From Barnesiella sp. (GTDB taxonomy: Bacteria; Bacteroidota; Bacteroidia; Bacteroidales; Muribaculaceae), in the NCBI GenBank assembly GCA_014801075.1, contig JAAVEW010000031.1:1-64000 (forward strand): a stretch of 64,000 nt of DNA. Direction: 5' to 3'. Every line of letters starts with the position of its first letter. Within the stretch, counting starts at the first letter, position 1. Below the pieces are notes generated by a model. That model ran no database searches. It was not told where the DNA came from and worked only from the letters and a program-made list of their open reading frames with translations. Below, piece after piece: positions 1 through 9,262 of the stretch. Both the position numbers and the translations under genes were made by a program.

Positions 1-114
1 AAAAGATTACTTTGTAAACTTAAAAGCTTAGTCTGAAAAATCTTGGTAGCCATAATTGATGTTTTTTAGAAGGAATAAATCATTTAATAATTGCGTTGTG
101 AAATGTTCACATTG

Positions 115-144
115 CAAAGATACAACAATTTTTTAATATGCAAA
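115..144 (-). promoter_or_regulatory. possible leftward Bacteroidetes promoter
   Basis: On the minus strand TATCTTTG (115-122) matches the TAnnTTTG -7 box, with TTTG at 141-144 as a -33 box. Spacing is 18, slightly short of the usual 19-21. It would serve a gene lying left of the window, which I cannot see. Confidence 0.35.
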
Positions 145-249
145 TATTTTTTGCAATATTTTTTCAAAAAAAAGTGCAATTTTTTATTGTTTTTCAGTTA
201 ACTTATTTATTTTCAACGTATTAAGATTTTTAACTGTCAGTGACAACAA

Positions 250-460
250 TGTTACAATATAATTATTACGATTTGTAACATGTGTTACACAGCTGCTACA
301 ATCGCAACACGGTAACGCAAATGTAACAAAATCAGTCATTTATGTAACACCCGGAATGCAACACCAATGCACACGCAATGTAACAACTCTGTAATTATTG
401 TTACGGCCGTTGTAACATCTTGAGGCATTTTTTAACATTTCAGGGAAAATGACTGTAACA
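250..460. repeat. cluster of TGTAACA / TGTTACA motifs
   Basis: About nine copies of TGTAACA, its complement TGTTACA, or one-base-shorter forms occur near 250, 274, 283, 322, 343, 379, 399, 411 and 454. Two pairs form dyads: 274-289 (arms of 7, spacer of 2) and 399-417 (spacer of 7). They do not resemble DnaA boxes. The clustering suggests binding sites for a DNA-binding protein, but which one is unknown. Confidence 0.6.
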
Positions 461-592
461 ACCCGGGTAAATTTTGCAACAGCCATGTCAAGTTAAGCGG
501 GAAAAACTCATTCCACCCACTTTTTTTCACTTATTAAGGAATTCTTATGATTATTTCTCTCCTAATATATAATGTGGTGTAGAAAAAATACG

Positions 593-613
593 TAAATTTG
601 CGCCGTATATTTG
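593..613 (+). promoter_or_regulatory. -7 boxes before dCMP deaminase gene
   Basis: TAAATTTG (593-600) and TATATTTG (606-613) both fit TAnnTTTG, but no good TTTG lies at the -33 position of either. The first leaves a more reasonable leader before the ATG at 624. Confidence 0.4.
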
Positions 614-623
614 CAAATACAAC

Positions 624-1061
624 ATGGACCAGCAACAAAAGCAGGAATTACTTGACAGCCGTTATCTGCGCATGGCGAAGATATGGGCGGAAAACTCCTA
701 TTGCCGTCGTCGCCAGGTAGGAGCAATCATAGTGAAAGACTCTATGATAATATCCGACGGATTCAACGGCACCCCTTCGGGATTTGAAAACGTATGCGAG
801 GATGAAAGCGGAAGCACAAAACCCTACGTGCTGCACGCCGAGGCCAACGCTATCACCAAAGTAGCGCGCAGCAACAACTCCAGCGACGGTGCCACGCTCT
901 ACGTCACCGCTTCGCCCTGCATAGAATGCGCAAAACTGATAATACAGGCAGGCATCAAGCGCGTAGTGTTTGACGAGATGTACCGACTCTGCGACGGCAT
1001 CGACCTGTTGCAACGCGCCGGCGTCGAGACCAAGCACCTCGACCTCTCCTCCCGACAGTAG
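624..1061 (+). CDS. deoxycytidylate (dCMP) deaminase family protein
   Basis: Predicted zinc-dependent deaminase converting dCMP to dUMP for thymidylate synthesis, cytosolic. The 145-residue protein has the family layout: an N-terminal RYLRMAKIWA helix, the VGAIIVKD strand and FNGTPSG loop, then the zinc and proton-shuttle motif HAEANA (near residue 72) and the PCIEC zinc ligands (near 98). This matches the ComEB/dCMP deaminase group rather than cytidine deaminase or tRNA-editing TadA because of the long loop between the strand and HAE. It stands alone between the TGTAACA-rich intergenic region and the S41 protease gene; an AT repeat tract follows it. Confidence 0.9.
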   Translation: MDQQQKQELLDSRYLRMAKIWAENSYCRRRQVGAIIVKDSMIISDGFNGTPSGFENVCEDESGSTKPYVLHAEANAITKVARSNNSSDGATLYVTASPCIECAKLIIQAGIKRVVFDEMYRLCDGIDLLQRAGVETKHLDLSSRQ

Positions 1062-1077
1062 CGGCTACATGTAGCTG

Positions 1078-1150
1078 TTAATATATAGTAGTAGCAGTTA
1101 TATATAATATATGTAATATATAAGATATATAAGATATATACGGCATATAG
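1078..1150. repeat. AT dinucleotide-rich tract
   Basis: A run of TATATA/ATATAA units with interspersed AAGATAT repeats lies between the dCMP deaminase gene and the S41 protease gene. It is low-complexity DNA; no terminator hairpin with GC-rich arms is obvious. Confidence 0.6.
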
Positions 1151-1258
1151 GACGCATCAATCATATATGGCCCGACACCCGGCCTATCAACTCAACTTAT
1201 CCAATCACGCAAAACTAATGCGGTAAAATCAGGGTACAATAAAACTTATTCTTACTTA

Positions 1259-2896
1259 ATGAAACGACTTACGAAAGCATACATATGGATACCGCTGCTC
1301 GCAGCAATAGCATTTATAGGCGGTATATTCACGAGCGACCTGCTCAACACACGTGGCGGACGCTCCGAAGGCGAAAAGAAACTGAGCAATCTGCTCAATC
1401 TTATCGGCAATGAGTATGTCGACGTCATCAACACCGACTCTCTTATCGAGCAGACCCTCCCCTTCCTGCTCTCCAACCTCGACCCTCACTCCGTCTACAT
1501 TCCCGCAGAGGACCTGCAAAAGGTCAACGAGGAGCTTGACGGTTCGTTCTGCGGCGTAGGTGTATCGTTCTCCATATTCAACGACACCATCTACGTGCTT
1601 GAATCGGTGAGCGGCGGCCCTGCGGAGCGCGTAGGCATAAAGGCCGGCGACCGTATCATCGCGGTTGACGGTGAGAATGTGGCAGGCACAGGTATTGCCA
1701 ATGACGATGTGTTCAAACTGCTCCGCGGCGAACGCGGTTCGGAAGTAAAACTCATGATCAAGCGCAACGGAGCTTCAGCGCCGCTGGAGTATAACGTGGT
1801 GCGCGGCGACATACCCGTCAACTCCATCGACGCCAGCTACCTGGTGAGCGACGACATCGGTTATATCAAGGTCAACAAGTTCGGCCGCACCACCTACGAC
1901 GAGTTCTTCCAGTCGCTCTTCGCCCTGCGCGATGCCGGAGCGCAGGATTATATCATTGACCTGCGAGGCAACACCGGCGGATTGCTTGAGACTTCGGTGC
2001 TCATGGCCAACGAATTCCTGCCGCGAGGCTTCAAGGTAGTTGAGACCCGCGGACGTCGCCCGCAGGAAAACTCCACCGTTGTGAGCGATGGCTACGGCGC
2101 ATTCAAGGACAGCCGCATCACAGTGCTTATCGACGAGATTTCAGCAAGTTCGAGCGAGATATTCGCAGGTGCTATACAGGATAATGACCGCGGCCTCATC
2201 ATCGGTCGCCGTTCATTCGGCAAAGGCCTCGTGCAGCACCAGATTGACCTGCCCGACGGTTCGGCCGTGCGCCTGACCGTGGCACGCTACTACACCCCCT
2301 CGGGACGCTGCATACAGAAGGACTACTCCGACGCCAAGGATTACGAATATGACCTCTACAACCGCTACACAAGCGGCGAAGCCTTCGAGGCCGACTCGAT
2401 AAAATTTGACGACACCAAGCAGTTCACCACCCGTTCGGGCCGCGTGGTCTACGGTGGCGGCGGTATCACTCCCGACATCTTCGTGCCCAACGACACTGTG
2501 GGTATCACCAAATACTACGTCAATGTGTCGAACCGTGGTCTGTTGCAGAACTTCGCCATCGACTACGTCGACAACAACCGCTCGCGCCTTGAAGAAGCCT
2601 TCGACGTCAACGAACTCGTGTCGATGCTCCCCTCCGATCTGCAGCTCGTGCAGCAGTTTGCCCGCTTCGCCAAGACCCACGGCGTTGACCCGCAGTGGTC
2701 CTACATCAACAATTCGGCCCCTCTGATTGTTAATCAACTGAAAGCCCTGATAGCACGCGACATCCTCGGACTGAGCGCCTATTACGAGATCACCAACGAA
2801 CTGGACACCACGGTGATGTCGGCTATCGAGCAGCTGCGCGAGGGAAAGGCCGATTTCCCGATTACCGACAGCAACGCTTCCGGGGCGAAGAAATAA
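1259..2896 (+). CDS. S41 family C-terminal processing peptidase (CtpA/Prc type)
   Basis: Periplasmic protease that cleaves substrates near the C terminus. The 545-residue protein starts with a membrane anchor or signal segment (residues 9-26), followed by a PDZ domain (about 85-170) and the S41 core. The catalytic Ser lies in the EISASSSEIFAGA stretch (about 296-299) and the general-base Lys is K322 in SFGKGLVQ. The C-terminal 150 residues form the family's helical extension. It precedes the formyl-THF cyclo-ligase gene by about 40 bases and may be cotranscribed. Substrate unknown. Confidence 0.9.
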   Translation: MKRLTKAYIWIPLLAAIAFIGGIFTSDLLNTRGGRSEGEKKLSNLLNLIGNEYVDVINTDSLIEQTLPFLLSNLDPHSVYIPAEDLQKVNEELDGSFCGVGVSFSIFNDTIYVLESVSGGPAERVGIKAGDRIIAVDGENVAGTGIANDDVFKLLRGERGSEVKLMIKRNGASAPLEYNVVRGDIPVNSIDASYLVSDDIGYIKVNKFGRTTYDEFFQSLFALRDAGAQDYIIDLRGNTGGLLETSVLMANEFLPRGFKVVETRGRRPQENSTVVSDGYGAFKDSRITVLIDEISASSSEIFAGAIQDNDRGLIIGRRSFGKGLVQHQIDLPDGSAVRLTVARYYTPSGRCIQKDYSDAKDYEYDLYNRYTSGEAFEADSIKFDDTKQFTTRSGRVVYGGGGITPDIFVPNDTVGITKYYVNVSNRGLLQNFAIDYVDNNRSRLEEAFDVNELVSMLPSDLQLVQQFARFAKTHGVDPQWSYINNSAPLIVNQLKALIARDILGLSAYYEITNELDTTVMSAIEQLREGKADFPITDSNASGAKK

Positions 2897-2937
2897 GATT
2901 ATAGAAAACAGCTGATTACATCGGCCTGTCAGCGCTA

Positions 2938-3510
2938 ATGTCAACGAAGATGAAAAAAGAGGATATCAGACACAGAATCAAAGCGCGCAAATGTATGATA
3001 ACCAACGACGAAGCGTTGGAGGCAGCCGAGAGAGTGTTCGCACAGCTCGAACAAACGGCAGCTTTCATGCTGGCCGACAGGATATTGATGTATCACTCGC
3101 TCCCCGACGAACTCTCCACGAGATCGTTTCTCGACCGCTGGCACACACGCAAGCAATTCTTCCTGCCGCGAGTCAACGGTGTCAACCTCGACATCCTCCC
3201 CTACGACAACTCGCGCCTGCACATAGGGGCATTCAACATCGAGGAACCGACAGGCGACGAGCTTGCCGACATCAACGACATCGAACTCATCGTTGTGCCC
3301 GGCGTGGCCTATGACCGCAACGGCAATCGTGTGGGCCGCGGCAAAGGCTACTACGACCGCCTGCTCGCCGACACCCATGCCGTGAAAATCGGCATAGGCT
3401 ATGACTTCCAGTTTATAGACGAGGACATCGACGCCGACCCTCACGACGTGAAGGTAGACATCATCATCACCGAGAACCGCCACCACCCCGTCAAGCACCA
3501 CCGCCGTTAG
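2938..3510 (+). CDS. 5-formyltetrahydrofolate cyclo-ligase
   Basis: ATP-dependent conversion of 5-formyl-THF to 5,10-methenyl-THF in folate salvage. The 190-residue protein carries the hallmark VPGVAYDRNGNRVGRGKGYY block near residues 120-139, binding ATP and folate phosphate groups, and a shorter-than-usual middle. An in-frame ATG at 2950 is an alternative start. The C terminus is His- and Arg-rich (HHPVKHHRR), probably a disordered tail. It sits close behind the S41 protease gene. Confidence 0.92.
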   Translation: MSTKMKKEDIRHRIKARKCMITNDEALEAAERVFAQLEQTAAFMLADRILMYHSLPDELSTRSFLDRWHTRKQFFLPRVNGVNLDILPYDNSRLHIGAFNIEEPTGDELADINDIELIVVPGVAYDRNGNRVGRGKGYYDRLLADTHAVKIGIGYDFQFIDEDIDADPHDVKVDIIITENRHHPVKHHRR

Positions 3511-3574
3511 TCCCCCGCGCACAATATTTTCAACTGACGTATATGGGTCAGCATAGTATTTTCTACACGGCCCG

Positions 3575-3606
3575 TTTTCACGAGTCTCAAAAAATCGTTA
3601 ACTTTG
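3575..3606 (+). promoter_or_regulatory. promoter for ABC-F gene
   Basis: TAACTTTG at 3599-3606 fits the -7 consensus and a TTTTC at 3575-3579 lies at the -33 position with spacing 20. The transcript would start about 15 bases before the ATG at 3628. Confidence 0.6.
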
Positions 3607-3627
3607 CAGTCCACAAAATGATTGTAA

Positions 3628-5628
3628 ATGATATCGATTCAAAACCTGTCGGTGGAGTTCAGCGCCCGCCCTCTCTTTGACAACATAAACTATGTGATAA
3701 ACAAGCGCGACAAGATAGCGCTCGTCGGCAAGAACGGTGCCGGCAAATCCACCATGCTCAAAATCATAGCCGGGCTGCAGCACCCCACATCGGGTCAGGT
3801 TGTAGTGCCCGAAGGCGTGACCGTAGGCTACCTGCCTCAGCAGATGGAGGTAAGCGACACACTGTCGGTGGTCGACGAGGTGCGCAAAGCGTTCGGACAT
3901 ATCGATGCCCTGCAACAGGAACTCGACGAGGTCAACAACCGCATTGCCGCTACTACCGATTTCGAGAGCGACGCCTACACCGACCTCATTGACCGCATGA
4001 CATCCCTGTCGGAACGCCTTGCCATGGAGCAGAGCGAGAATGCCGACGCCGAGATAGAGAAAACACTCAAAGGTCTCGGTTTCAGCCGCGAGGATTTCAG
4101 CCGTCCCACATCGGAATTTTCAGGCGGGTGGCGCATGCGTATCGAGCTTGCCAAGATACTACTCCAACGCCCCGACGTGCTGCTGCTCGACGAGCCTACC
4201 AACCACCTCGACATAGAGTCAATACAGTGGCTGGAGCAATTTCTCGTGCAGAAGGCCAACATGGTTGTGCTCGTGAGCCACGACCGCGCGTTCATCGACA
4301 ACGTCACCAACCGCACCATCGAGATTACCCTCGGCAAGATATACGACTACTCGGTCAACTACTCCAAGTATGTGGCCCTGCGTCAGGAACGCCTCGAACA
4401 GCAGATGCGCGCATTTCAGAATCAGCAGAAACAGATTAAGGAGACCGAGGACTTCATCGAGCGTTTCCGCTACAAGGCCACGAAGGCCGTGCAGGTACAG
4501 AGCCGCATGAAGCAGCTTGCCAAAATCGAGCGCATCGAGGTTGACGAAGTCGACAATTCCCATCTCAGCCTTAAATTCCCGCCGGCTCCCCGCTCGGGCG
4601 ACTTCCCCGTCATAGCCGACAATGTAGGAAAGCGTTACGGCGACCATCAGGTGTTTGACCACGCCACGTTTACCATAAAGCGTGGCGAGAAGGTGGCATT
4701 CGTAGGCAAGAACGGCGAGGGTAAATCCACGCTCGTCAAGTGCATCATGAATGAAATACCGTTCACCGGCGAACTGAAAATCGGTCACAACGTAAAGATA
4801 GGCTACTTTGCTCAGAACCAGGCATCGATGCTCGACGGCGAGATCACCGTGTTTGACACCATCGACCGAGTGGCCGTGGGCGACATCCGCACCAAGATAC
4901 GCGACATCCTGGGCGCGTTCATGTTTGGCGGCGAGGCCTCCGATAAGAAAGTAAAGGTACTTTCGGGCGGCGAGAAAACGCGTCTCGCAATGATACGCCT
5001 CCTGCTCGAACCGGTCAATCTGCTCATTCTCGACGAGCCCACCAACCACCTCGACATGAAAACCAAGGATATCCTCAAGCAGGCCATCAAGGACTTCGAC
5101 GGCACGGTGATTGTCGTAAGCCACGACCGCGAATTTCTCGACGGGCTGGTGGAGAAGGTCTACGAATTTGGCGGCGGCAAGGTGAAGGAATGTCTTGGCG
5201 GCATCTACGAGTTTCTCGAAAAGAAAAAGATGGAGTCGCTTCACGAACTCGAAGCCTCGACACCGGCCAAGCAGCTCAGTAAATCGCCCACAGGCAAAGA
5301 GCAGTCAGCGGGCAAGAACGAGCAGAAACCGAAGAACGAAACGAAAACTGCCGCTGAGGCAACTCCGGCCGAGCAACGCAAACTCAGCTACGCCGAGCAG
5401 CGCGAACGCCAGAAGCAGCTCAAGCGATTGCAGAAGAAAGTCGAGGAGGCCGAAGCCGAAATAGCTCGTCTCGAAGGAGTTATCGCCGAGATAGAGCAAA
5501 AACTGGCCGACGGTGCCACCGACCCTGACCTCTATACGCAGCATGCCAACAGCACCAAGCAACTCGAAAACGCCATGTCGCTCTGGGAACTCGCGTCGAT
5601 GGACGTCGATGCATTCAATGCCAACTGA
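3628..5628 (+). CDS. ABC-F family ATPase (ribosome-associated)
   Basis: Soluble twin-ATPase protein of the ABC-F family, which act on the ribosome rather than as transporters. The 666 residues contain Walker A GKNGAGKST (near 33) and GKNGEGKST (near 368), two signatures (FSGGWRMR, LSGGEKTR) and two Walker B boxes (LLLDEPTNHLD, LILDEPTNHLD). There are no membrane segments. A charged linker separates the domains and an Ala/Glu/Lys-rich coiled coil forms the last 100 residues, as in Uup/YdiF-type members. It cannot be told from sequence whether it is housekeeping or antibiotic-resistance type; the core neighbourhood favours housekeeping. Confidence 0.93.
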   Translation: MISIQNLSVEFSARPLFDNINYVINKRDKIALVGKNGAGKSTMLKIIAGLQHPTSGQVVVPEGVTVGYLPQQMEVSDTLSVVDEVRKAFGHIDALQQELDEVNNRIAATTDFESDAYTDLIDRMTSLSERLAMEQSENADAEIEKTLKGLGFSREDFSRPTSEFSGGWRMRIELAKILLQRPDVLLLDEPTNHLDIESIQWLEQFLVQKANMVVLVSHDRAFIDNVTNRTIEITLGKIYDYSVNYSKYVALRQERLEQQMRAFQNQQKQIKETEDFIERFRYKATKAVQVQSRMKQLAKIERIEVDEVDNSHLSLKFPPAPRSGDFPVIADNVGKRYGDHQVFDHATFTIKRGEKVAFVGKNGEGKSTLVKCIMNEIPFTGELKIGHNVKIGYFAQNQASMLDGEITVFDTIDRVAVGDIRTKIRDILGAFMFGGEASDKKVKVLSGGEKTRLAMIRLLLEPVNLLILDEPTNHLDMKTKDILKQAIKDFDGTVIVVSHDREFLDGLVEKVYEFGGGKVKECLGGIYEFLEKKKMESLHELEASTPAKQLSKSPTGKEQSAGKNEQKPKNETKTAAEATPAEQRKLSYAEQRERQKQLKRLQKKVEEAEAEIARLEGVIAEIEQKLADGATDPDLYTQHANSTKQLENAMSLWELASMDVDAFNAN

Positions 5629-5642
5629 TTCCGTTATCAGGC

Positions 5643-6200
5643 ATGAAGAGTATTCTGAAACTGATTGTGGCAGGACTGATAGCAGTCGCAGCGGCCGGAC
5701 TGGCGTTTGCCCTCCAGAATGAAACCATCATCGAGTGGTGGATTCCGGTCACAGCATGCGCATTGCCCGCTATTCCGGCCGGTTACATGTTGCGCAGACC
5801 GTTCTGCGACATCATTGTGAACAGCAACCGATGGCTCGGAGGAGCGGCAGCCGCATTCTTCATATTCACGCTGCTCATCGGAGCGTTCTACACCATCAAC
5901 TATTACGGTGCCGACGAAAACAATCCCCGGCAGCTCAATGCAAAGGTCACTGAAAAAATCACCTCGGAGCACTACCGCACGCGTCGCGTGAGCCGCAACC
6001 GCACAGTCAGAGGCGAGAAATACAACACCTACTCGGTAAACGTCACCATGCCCGACGGGCGGAATAAGATACTGCCCGTAAGCATTGGCCAATACTCCCG
6101 TCTGCACGCCGGCGACAACGTCACGCTGACCACCTGCGACGGCTTGTTCGGTGTGCCGGTAATAAAGGAAAAGAGTTTCAAACTGAAACACAGACGATAA
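5643..6200 (+). CDS. membrane protein of unknown function
   Basis: I do not recognise this 185-residue protein. It has three hydrophobic segments (about 4-23, 33-48 and 66-86) followed by a soluble C-terminal part of about 95 residues rich in Arg and beta-strand-like residues. That part resembles the small beta-barrel modules found at the ends of membrane proteins, but this is only an impression. It starts 14 bases after the ABC-F stop codon, so cotranscription is likely. Confidence 0.7.
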   Translation: MKSILKLIVAGLIAVAAAGLAFALQNETIIEWWIPVTACALPAIPAGYMLRRPFCDIIVNSNRWLGGAAAAFFIFTLLIGAFYTINYYGADENNPRQLNAKVTEKITSEHYRTRRVSRNRTVRGEKYNTYSVNVTMPDGRNKILPVSIGQYSRLHAGDNVTLTTCDGLFGVPVIKEKSFKLKHRR

Positions 6201-6278
6201 ATCAAAAATTGAGAAAACAATAAACCGAAACGCAACATCAAAGAGAATAAACTGAAACGCTAAACCAATAATAACCCT

Positions 6279-7073
6279 ATGAAAATTAAAAACATTCTAA
6301 GCATCATTCTTCTTGGCGCAGCCTGCACCGCACCTATCGAGGCTTCGGCCCAGTTCAACCTCGGCAAAGCCGTCAAAGCAGTAGGCAAAGCCGCTGAGGC
6401 AATCACACTTACCGACGACCAGATGGCTGCCTACGCAAAGCAGTCGGTCGACTGGATGGACAAGAACAACCCCGTTCTGCCCGAGGACAATGAGTATGTG
6501 AAACGCCTGCGCCGTCTCACCGAAAACGTCAAGGAGGCCGACGGTATTCCATTGAACTTCAAAGTGTATGACGTCATCGACATCAACGCGTTCGCATGTC
6601 CCGACGGCAGTGTGCGCGTGTTCTCGTCGCTTATGGACATTATGACCGACGACGAACTCATGGGCGTAATCGGCCACGAGATAGGCCACGTGCTGAAACA
6701 CCACTCCAAGAACGCCATGAAGCAGCAGCTTCTCACCGACGCGGCTCTCGACGCAGCCGGTGCAGCCAACGGCAAAGTGGCTACTCTGACCGAGTCGCAG
6801 CTCGGCGCACTGAGCCAGAGCCTTATGAACGCCAAGTTCTCGCAGAAGCAGGAAATGGAAGCTGACGACTGCGGCTACGACTTCCTCGTTGCCAACGGCC
6901 TCAACCCCTATGGCATGGCTATGGCATTTGAAAAACTGTCAGGCTCGGAAGGCGGCACACAGAGTTCAATGATTCAGAAGATGTTCTCGTCGCATCCCGA
7001 CACCCAGAAACGCATCAAAAAGATGACAGAGCGCGCCAAGAAGGACGGTTACGAACGTCCCGCCGCCCAATAA
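6279..7073 (+). CDS. M48 family zinc metallopeptidase, exported
   Basis: Periplasmic or lipid-anchored metalloprotease related to the BepA/LoiP group that degrades misassembled outer-membrane proteins. The 264-residue protein has a signal peptide ending near ASAQ (residue 25), the zinc motif HEIGH (near 133-137), and the third ligand in the EMEADDCGYDF block (near 196). No TPR extension is present. The N-terminal region lacks a lipobox cysteine at the cleavage site, so it is probably soluble periplasmic. A clear terminator follows. Confidence 0.9.
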   Translation: MKIKNILSIILLGAACTAPIEASAQFNLGKAVKAVGKAAEAITLTDDQMAAYAKQSVDWMDKNNPVLPEDNEYVKRLRRLTENVKEADGIPLNFKVYDVIDINAFACPDGSVRVFSSLMDIMTDDELMGVIGHEIGHVLKHHSKNAMKQQLLTDAALDAAGAANGKVATLTESQLGALSQSLMNAKFSQKQEMEADDCGYDFLVANGLNPYGMAMAFEKLSGSEGGTQSSMIQKMFSSHPDTQKRIKKMTERAKKDGYERPAAQ

Positions 7074-7095
7074 TCTGCATCCCAATCACGACATA

Positions 7096-7133
7096 GCAAC
7101 GGCAGCATCCCGCAATCGGAATGCTGCCGTTGC
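7096..7133 (+). terminator. terminator after M48 protease gene
   Basis: Perfect 13-bp inverted repeat (7096-7108 with 7121-7133, loop of 12) beginning GCAACGGCAGCAT, followed by CGCGTTTTG. Strong stem with a short T run. Confidence 0.8.
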
Positions 7134-7193
7134 CGCGTTTTGTGCCGCCCGGTCAGTGCCGCGGAAGAAGAATATCCCTCATGCGCGCGAACT

Positions 7194-7225
7194 ATTGCAG
7201 GAGACAAATAAAATTGTTATATTTG
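7194..7225 (+). promoter_or_regulatory. dnaN promoter
   Basis: TATATTTG at 7218-7225 is a full -7 match; ATTG at 7194-7197 is a near match to the TTTG -33 box with spacing 20. The leader to the ATG at 7306 would be about 75 bases. Confidence 0.65.
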
Positions 7226-7305
7226 TAGGATAAAAGTGCAGTGACCCCGCGGTCATTGCCACTCATAATCAAATCATTGATAAACAAATAAATACACTCT
7301 ATATT

Positions 7306-8436
7306 ATGAAATTTAAAATTCATAGCAAGACACTTTACAACGCTCTGTCGGCAGTAAGCAAAGTCATCAACTCAAAAAATGCGATGACAATATTGAATAA
7401 CTTTTTGTTTGAAGTAGAGGAAGAGTCGGTGAAGATTACCGCATCGGACCTCGAGAATATACTTACCGCACGTGTCAAGATAGAGGAACTTGAAGGCGAA
7501 GGCGGTAAATTCTGCATCGACGCCCGCCGTTGCGTGGAACTCTTCAAGGAGCTGCCCGAACTCAATGTCGACTTCACCGTCGACGACAACCTCGCCATCA
7601 CTATCGAATACCCCGGCGACAAGTTTAACTTCGTAGGCATCAACGGCGACGAGTATCCCACCCCCAAGCAGGAATCCACCGAAGTGGAACCGCTCACATT
7701 CGAATGTCCCGTCGACCAGCTCATCCTCGGCATCGACAACACTCTCTTCGCCGTAGGCAACGATGACCTGCGCCCCCAGATGATGGGTATCCTCTTCGAC
7801 ATCAAGCCCGAAGGCATCACTTTCGTAGCCACCGACACCCGCAAACTCGTGCGCTACTACAACAGCATGTCGGCTCCCGGCATCACCGCCTCGTGCATCA
7901 TACCCGTGAAGCCCGCCACCATCATCAAGAACGCTTTCGCCAAAGAGGAGAAAGTGAAGGTGAGCCTCGACACCAAGTCAGCTACCATCGAGAGCGAGAC
8001 TTTCACATTCAACTGCCGTTTCATCAAGGGCGTGTTCCCCGACTACAACCGTGTAATCCCCGCCAACAACCCCTACTCGCTGACCATCGACCGCCACTCG
8101 ATGCTCAATGCCCTGCGCCGCGTGGGCGTGTTCGTTGACCCCGGTCACGGTCTGGTGAAATTCCGCATCACTCCCGACAATATCGAGATGAAAGCGCAGG
8201 ACAACAACTTCTGCACTTCGGGACGCGTGGAAATACCCTGCTCGTTCACCGGCAACGAGATGATTATCGGCTTCAGCGCCCCCTATCTCATCGAGATTTG
8301 CAACACGCTCGTGACCGAGAACATCGTAATCAAGCTGAGCGACCCGAGCCGTCCCGGTGTATTCGTCCCCGAGGAGAACACCGACGACACCGACCTGCTC
8401 ATGCTCCTCATGCCCATGACTGTCAGCAACTTCTAA
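7306..8436 (+). CDS. dnaN: DNA polymerase III subunit beta (sliding clamp)
   Basis: Ring-shaped processivity clamp for DNA polymerase III and docking platform for repair enzymes. The 376-residue length and the repeated three-domain pattern fit the family; the start MKFKIHSKTLYNALSAVSKVI is typical, as is the C-terminal LLMLLMPMTV run that contributes to the peptide-binding pocket. dnaA and gyrB are not adjacent, as is common in Bacteroidetes. The exonuclease gene begins 15 bases downstream, so the two are probably cotranscribed. Confidence 0.97.
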   Translation: MKFKIHSKTLYNALSAVSKVINSKNAMTILNNFLFEVEEESVKITASDLENILTARVKIEELEGEGGKFCIDARRCVELFKELPELNVDFTVDDNLAITIEYPGDKFNFVGINGDEYPTPKQESTEVEPLTFECPVDQLILGIDNTLFAVGNDDLRPQMMGILFDIKPEGITFVATDTRKLVRYYNSMSAPGITASCIIPVKPATIIKNAFAKEEKVKVSLDTKSATIESETFTFNCRFIKGVFPDYNRVIPANNPYSLTIDRHSMLNALRRVGVFVDPGHGLVKFRITPDNIEMKAQDNNFCTSGRVEIPCSFTGNEMIIGFSAPYLIEICNTLVTENIVIKLSDPSRPGVFVPEENTDDTDLLMLLMPMTVSNF

Positions 8437-8451
8437 AGCCACCACAACTCT

Positions 8452-9219
8452 ATGCAGCTTTCACTTAAAAAGCCCATCATATTTTTTGACCTTGAGACCA
8501 CCGGGCTCTCAATCACCTCCGACCGCATCGTGGAGATGTCGATAATCAGAATCAACACCAACGGCGCGGAGGAGGAATACAACTTCCGTTTCAATCCGGA
8601 GATGCAGATTTCGGCCGAAGCCGAGGCTGTGCATCATATCTCCAACGAGGATGTGAGCAACGAACCTACCTTCAAGATGCGTGCCCGCGAGATAGCGCGC
8701 ATCATCGAGGGTTGCGACATCGCCGGATTCTCTTCGAGCCGCTTTGACATTCCGATGCTCTCCGAGGAGTTTGCCCGCGTCGGCGTGGACTTTGACTTCC
8801 ACAAGGCGCGCTTCGTCGACGTGCAGACCATCTTCCACAAGAAAGAGCAGCGCACACTGACCGCAGCCTATAAGTTCTACTGCGACAAGGACCTCAACGA
8901 CGCCCACTCGGCACTCGCCGACACCCGAGCCACCTACGAGGTGCTCAAAGCGCAGCTCGACCGTTACAGCGACCTGCCCAACGACATTGACAAACTCTCG
9001 GCCTACTCATCGCAGCAGCGCAACGTCGACCTGATGGGCCGCATCGTCTACAACGAGCAGGGGGTGGAGACTGTCAACTTCGGCAAGCACAAGGGACGCC
9101 CCGTGGTCGACGTGTTCCGTACCGATCCCGGCTATTTCAGCTGGATACTGCAGGGCGACTTTCCCCAGGACACAAAGAACGTGTTCACCCGCATAAAGCT
9201 GTCGGCAACCAAGAAGTAA
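8452..9219 (+). CDS. DnaQ-like 3'-5' exonuclease (epsilon type) with DUF3820-like tail
   Basis: DEDDh exonuclease, probably acting in proofreading or repair. Exo I is FDLETTG (near residue 12), Exo II lies around GFSSSRFDIPML (near 98), and Exo III is HSALADTRATYEVL (near 147). The C-terminal block with VNFGKHKGRPVVDV and FSWILQGDFP matches the small DUF3820-type domain seen in many Bacteroidetes exonucleases. The gene follows dnaN by 15 bases and precedes coaBC. Confidence 0.9.
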   Translation: MQLSLKKPIIFFDLETTGLSITSDRIVEMSIIRINTNGAEEEYNFRFNPEMQISAEAEAVHHISNEDVSNEPTFKMRAREIARIIEGCDIAGFSSSRFDIPMLSEEFARVGVDFDFHKARFVDVQTIFHKKEQRTLTAAYKFYCDKDLNDAHSALADTRATYEVLKAQLDRYSDLPNDIDKLSAYSSQQRNVDLMGRIVYNEQGVETVNFGKHKGRPVVDVFRTDPGYFSWILQGDFPQDTKNVFTRIKLSATKK

Positions 9220-9262
9220 TTGATTTACAGCTAACCACCACTCATCAATAACGGCAAAAGAG

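Larger units (their letters stand above)
1..623. other. AT-rich intergenic region at left edge
   Basis: No convincing gene is visible here. The first 240 bases are very AT-rich with several T and A runs. A possible leftward promoter lies at 115-144, a cluster of TGTAACA/TGTTACA motifs at 250-460, and possible rightward -7 boxes at 593-613. The layout suggests a divergent intergenic region between a leftward gene outside the window and the dCMP deaminase gene. Confidence 0.6.

Noticed and set aside
2213..2944. A 243-codon frame antisense to the S41 protease gene
   Set aside because: No recognisable domain and the overlapping S41 protein is clearly real.
4219..5244. A 341-codon open frame antisense to the ABC-F gene
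   Set aside because: It mirrors the GC-rich third codon positions of the sense gene. No start context or family motif is seen, and the sense protein is complete.
7194..8436. Replication origin next to dnaN
   Set aside because: No DnaA boxes or AT-rich unwinding region, and dnaA is absent; dnaN lies apart from the origin in many Bacteroidetes.
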